NCBI GenBank assembly: GCA_040398845.1
Contig: JBBATH010000009.1
Location: 62,001 to 126,000, forward strand
Direction: 5' to 3'
From: WLND01 sp040398845
Lineage (GTDB): Bacteria; Actinomycetota; Actinomycetes; S36-B12
Length of the DNA: 64,000 bases
The position numbers were made by a program, and so were the translations under genes. Under the pieces are notes generated by a model. The model saw only the letters and a program-made list of their open reading frames with translations, ran no database searches and was not told the origin of the DNA. Positions 62,550-64,000 of this stretch are shown here, in pieces (the first letter of the stretch is position 1; each line of letters opens with the position of its first letter).

Positions 62550-63373
62550 CGCGACAGAACCTCCCGGGCCAATTGCCGGTACGCCTCGGCCCCGCTGCTC
62601 TCGGGGGCGTACACCGTGATGGGCGTGCCTGAGACCGCGGCATCAGGGAACTTGATAGTGCGAGCGATGGTCGTGATGAAGACGAGATCTCCGAATGCCT
62701 GCTGGACGGTTTCGAGCACCTCACGGCTGTGTAGGGTGCGCGCGTCGTACATGGTCGCGACGACGCCGATGATCGAAAGATTTGGGTTGAGGCGAGCGCT
62801 GACCTTGTCGATGGTGTCCTTGAGGAGCGCGACGCCTCGCAGCGCGAAGTACTCGCATTCCATCGGCACGATAACCCCGTCCGCAGCGGTGAGAGCGTTG
62901 AGGGTGAGAAGGCCGAGTGAAGGCTGGCAGTCGATCAGGATGATGTCGTAGTTGTCCATGATGGGAGCGAGGGCGCGCTGGAGTGCGTACTCCCTGCCCA
63001 CCTCGTTCACCAACTGGAGCTCGGCCGCTGCGAGATCAATGTTGCTCGGAAGCAGGTCGAGATTCTCGACACCCGGGTGATGGATGACATCGCCAACACG
63101 GCATTCGGGATCCGTGAGGAGGTTGTAGATGGTGAGCTCAAGCTCGTTGGGATTGATGCCCAACGAGATCGCCACAGCACCCTGCGGGTCGAAGTCGACG
63201 AGCAGCACCCTGCGGCCGTAACCAGCAAGGGCCGCTCCCAAGCTCACGGTCGACGTCGTCTTCCCGACCCCGCCTTTCTGATTGACCATCGCGATGACGC
63301 GCGCTGGCCCATGGGAGAGCAGCGGCGCCGGCTCAGGGATGTCGGCCGAGGACCGAGTGTCGTCCAACGTCAT
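62546..63373 (-). CDS. parA: ParA/Soj-family ATPase
   Basis: 275 aa. Deviant Walker A KGGVGKTT at 33-40, Walker A' LLVDFDPQG, Walker B IILIDCQPSLGLL. It belongs to the copy associated with scpAB in actinobacteria, distinct from the oriC-linked parAB. No parB is adjacent. A TAGGCT box ends seven bases before the ATG, so it may start an own leaderless transcript; xerD ends 67 bases upstream. Confidence 0.93.
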   Translation of the reverse strand: MTLDDTRSSADIPEPAPLLSHGPARVIAMVNQKGGVGKTTSTVSLGAALAGYGRRVLLVDFDPQGAVAISLGINPNELELTIYNLLTDPECRVGDVIHHPGVENLDLLPSNIDLAAAELQLVNEVGREYALQRALAPIMDNYDIILIDCQPSLGLLTLNALTAADGVIVPMECEYFALRGVALLKDTIDKVSARLNPNLSIIGVVATMYDARTLHSREVLETVQQAFGDLVFITTIARTIKFPDAAVSGTPITVYAPESSGAEAYRQLAREVLSR

Positions 63374-63380
63374 GGGCCAG

Positions 63381-63414
63381 AGCCTACCTCCGGGGGCGTC
63401 TGCGGCCTACCTCC
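63381..63414 (-). promoter_or_regulatory. Direct repeat GGAGGTAGGC and -10-like TAGGCT before parA
   Basis: GGAGGTAGGC occurs at 63391-63382 and 63414-63405 (minus strand, 23-bp spacing, about two helical turns). The proximal copy runs into TAGGCT, a TANNNT -10 seven bases before ATG 63373. Could be a promoter with paired operator sites. Confidence 0.4.
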
Positions 63415-63440
63415 AAGAGGGACTTCTCGATCGTCGACCC

Positions 63441-64000
63441 CTACCTCAGGGCCCGCGGGTGGCTTGCGGCATAGACCTCTTTCAATGTCTCCTGAGTGAC
63501 GAGTGTGTAAATCTGGGTCGTGGTAACCGAGGCATGTCCGAGGAGCTCCTGGACGACCCGAATATCGGCGCCGCGTTCGATCAGATGAGTAGCAAAGCTG
63601 TGCCTCAAGCTGTGAGGGCTCACCGACGCGACGATCCCCGCCCGCTCGGCTGCATCGCGGATGACACCCCAGGCACTTTGCCTCGACAACGGGGCGCCTC
63701 GACGGTTGAGAAACATGCGTGCCGTTCCGCGTCCCAATGTTGCGAGCGCCGGACGTCCTCGCACGAGGTACTCGTCGATGGCCCTTGAGGCGTACCCACC
63801 CAGGGGCAGGCGTCGCTGGTGGTCGCCCTTGCCCACGACCGTGACGCTGAGGCTCGTGAGGTCGACATCGTCGACGTCAAGGGAAACGGCCTCCGTCACT
63901 CGGGCACCGGTTCCGTAGAGGAGTTCGAGCAGCGCACGGTCACGAAGGCCTACCGCTGACTCCAAGTCACCGGTAGCGGCGAGAAGTCGTTCCACATCCG
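63441..64000 (-). CDS. xerD: Tyrosine recombinase XerD, C-terminal part
   Basis: Site-specific recombinase resolving chromosome dimers at dif. The 5' end is outside the window; 186 codons are present, covering the catalytic domain. Catalytic residues: Arg in GTGARVTEAV, Lys in VVGKGDHQR, His-x-x-Arg in HSLRHSFATH, His in LLGHASVTT and nucleophile Tyr in TQIYTLVTQ. Position beside parA-scpAB is standard for XerD. Confidence 0.93.
   Translation of the reverse strand, partial: DVERLLAATGDLESAVGLRDRALLELLYGTGARVTEAVSLDVDDVDLTSLSVTVVGKGDHQRRLPLGGYASRAIDEYLVRGRPALATLGRGTARMFLNRRGAPLSRQSAWGVIRDAAERAGIVASVSPHSLRHSFATHLIERGADIRVVQELLGHASVTTTQIYTLVTQETLKEVYAASHPRALR

Overview
The window is a very compact stretch of a high-GC actinobacterial chromosome (class Actinomycetes; order not resolvable by eye). 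The evidence is gene order: aroK-aroC-prepilin peptidase-aroE-mltG-ruvX-alaS-small membrane gene-rarA; aspS-hisS-MBL hydrolase-cyclophilin-DUF349-rel-apt-secF-secD-yajC-ruvBAC-yebC-pdxT-pdxS; pimA-patA-pgsA; HIT-thrS; and xerD-parA-scpA-scpB-rluB-aroH-tyrA-cmk-der. The mannosylated phosphatidylinositol genes (pgsA, patA, pimA), a fusA2-type EF-G paralogue and a class II AroH point the same way. Most genes lie on the minus strand, many overlap through ATGA/GTGA/TGATG junctions, and GTG and TTG starts are frequent.

Layout. 1-7083: shikimate pathway, peptidoglycan (MltG), RuvX and alanyl-tRNA synthetase. 7080-13099: rarA, then an accessory run (MFS transporter, GNAT enzyme, K+-channel-like protein, bicupin, kynureninase-like PLP enzyme). 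13116-25251: AspRS/HisRS, MBL hydrolase, cyclophilin, a DUF349 protein with a hexapeptide tandem repeat, Rel, Apt, SecF/SecD/YajC. 25286-29786: RuvBAC behind a LexA-type SOS box, YebC and PdxT/PdxS. 29889-33125: an anchored protein of unknown role, then PimA, PatA, PgsA. 33297-40527: an inserted block with an EF-G2 gene and two large secreted Ig/Fn3 proteins, both apparently damaged at their 5' parts. 40668-44934: HIT protein, ThrRS, tRNA-Val(CAC) and a third secreted Ig-like protein. 45005-46869: pabC/pabB (folate). 46983-53591: tRNA-Gly, tRNA-Cys, a five-gene insert (two FUSC/ArAE-type membrane proteins flanking an NlpC/P60 hydrolase, an aldo/keto reductase and an ABC-F protein) and tRNA-Val(GAC). 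53701-56335: convergent LigC-type ligase and LigD-type polymerase, a small membrane protein, tRNA-Pro. 56397-64000: Der, Cmk, TyrA, AroH, RluB, ScpB, ScpA, ParA and the start-truncated XerD.

The core genes cover aromatic amino acid and folate synthesis from chorismate (aroK, aroC, aroE, tyrA, aroH, pabB, pabC), tRNA charging, protein export, Holliday-junction processing and chromosome segregation. The most unusual signals are: a frameshifting 11-bp tandem repeat in a secreted four-module protein; a nonsense codon ahead of its neighbour; a composite promoter-like block shared by pdxS and pgsA; a 17-bp duplication creating two identical 6-codon micro-ORFs chained into cmk; and a recurrent TANNNT box 6-8 nt before start codons (leaderless transcripts). 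I saw no insertion sequence, transposase, prophage, CRISPR array or rRNA. No gene-free stretch exceeds 300 bases; the longest (43121-43419) holds tRNA-Val(CAC).
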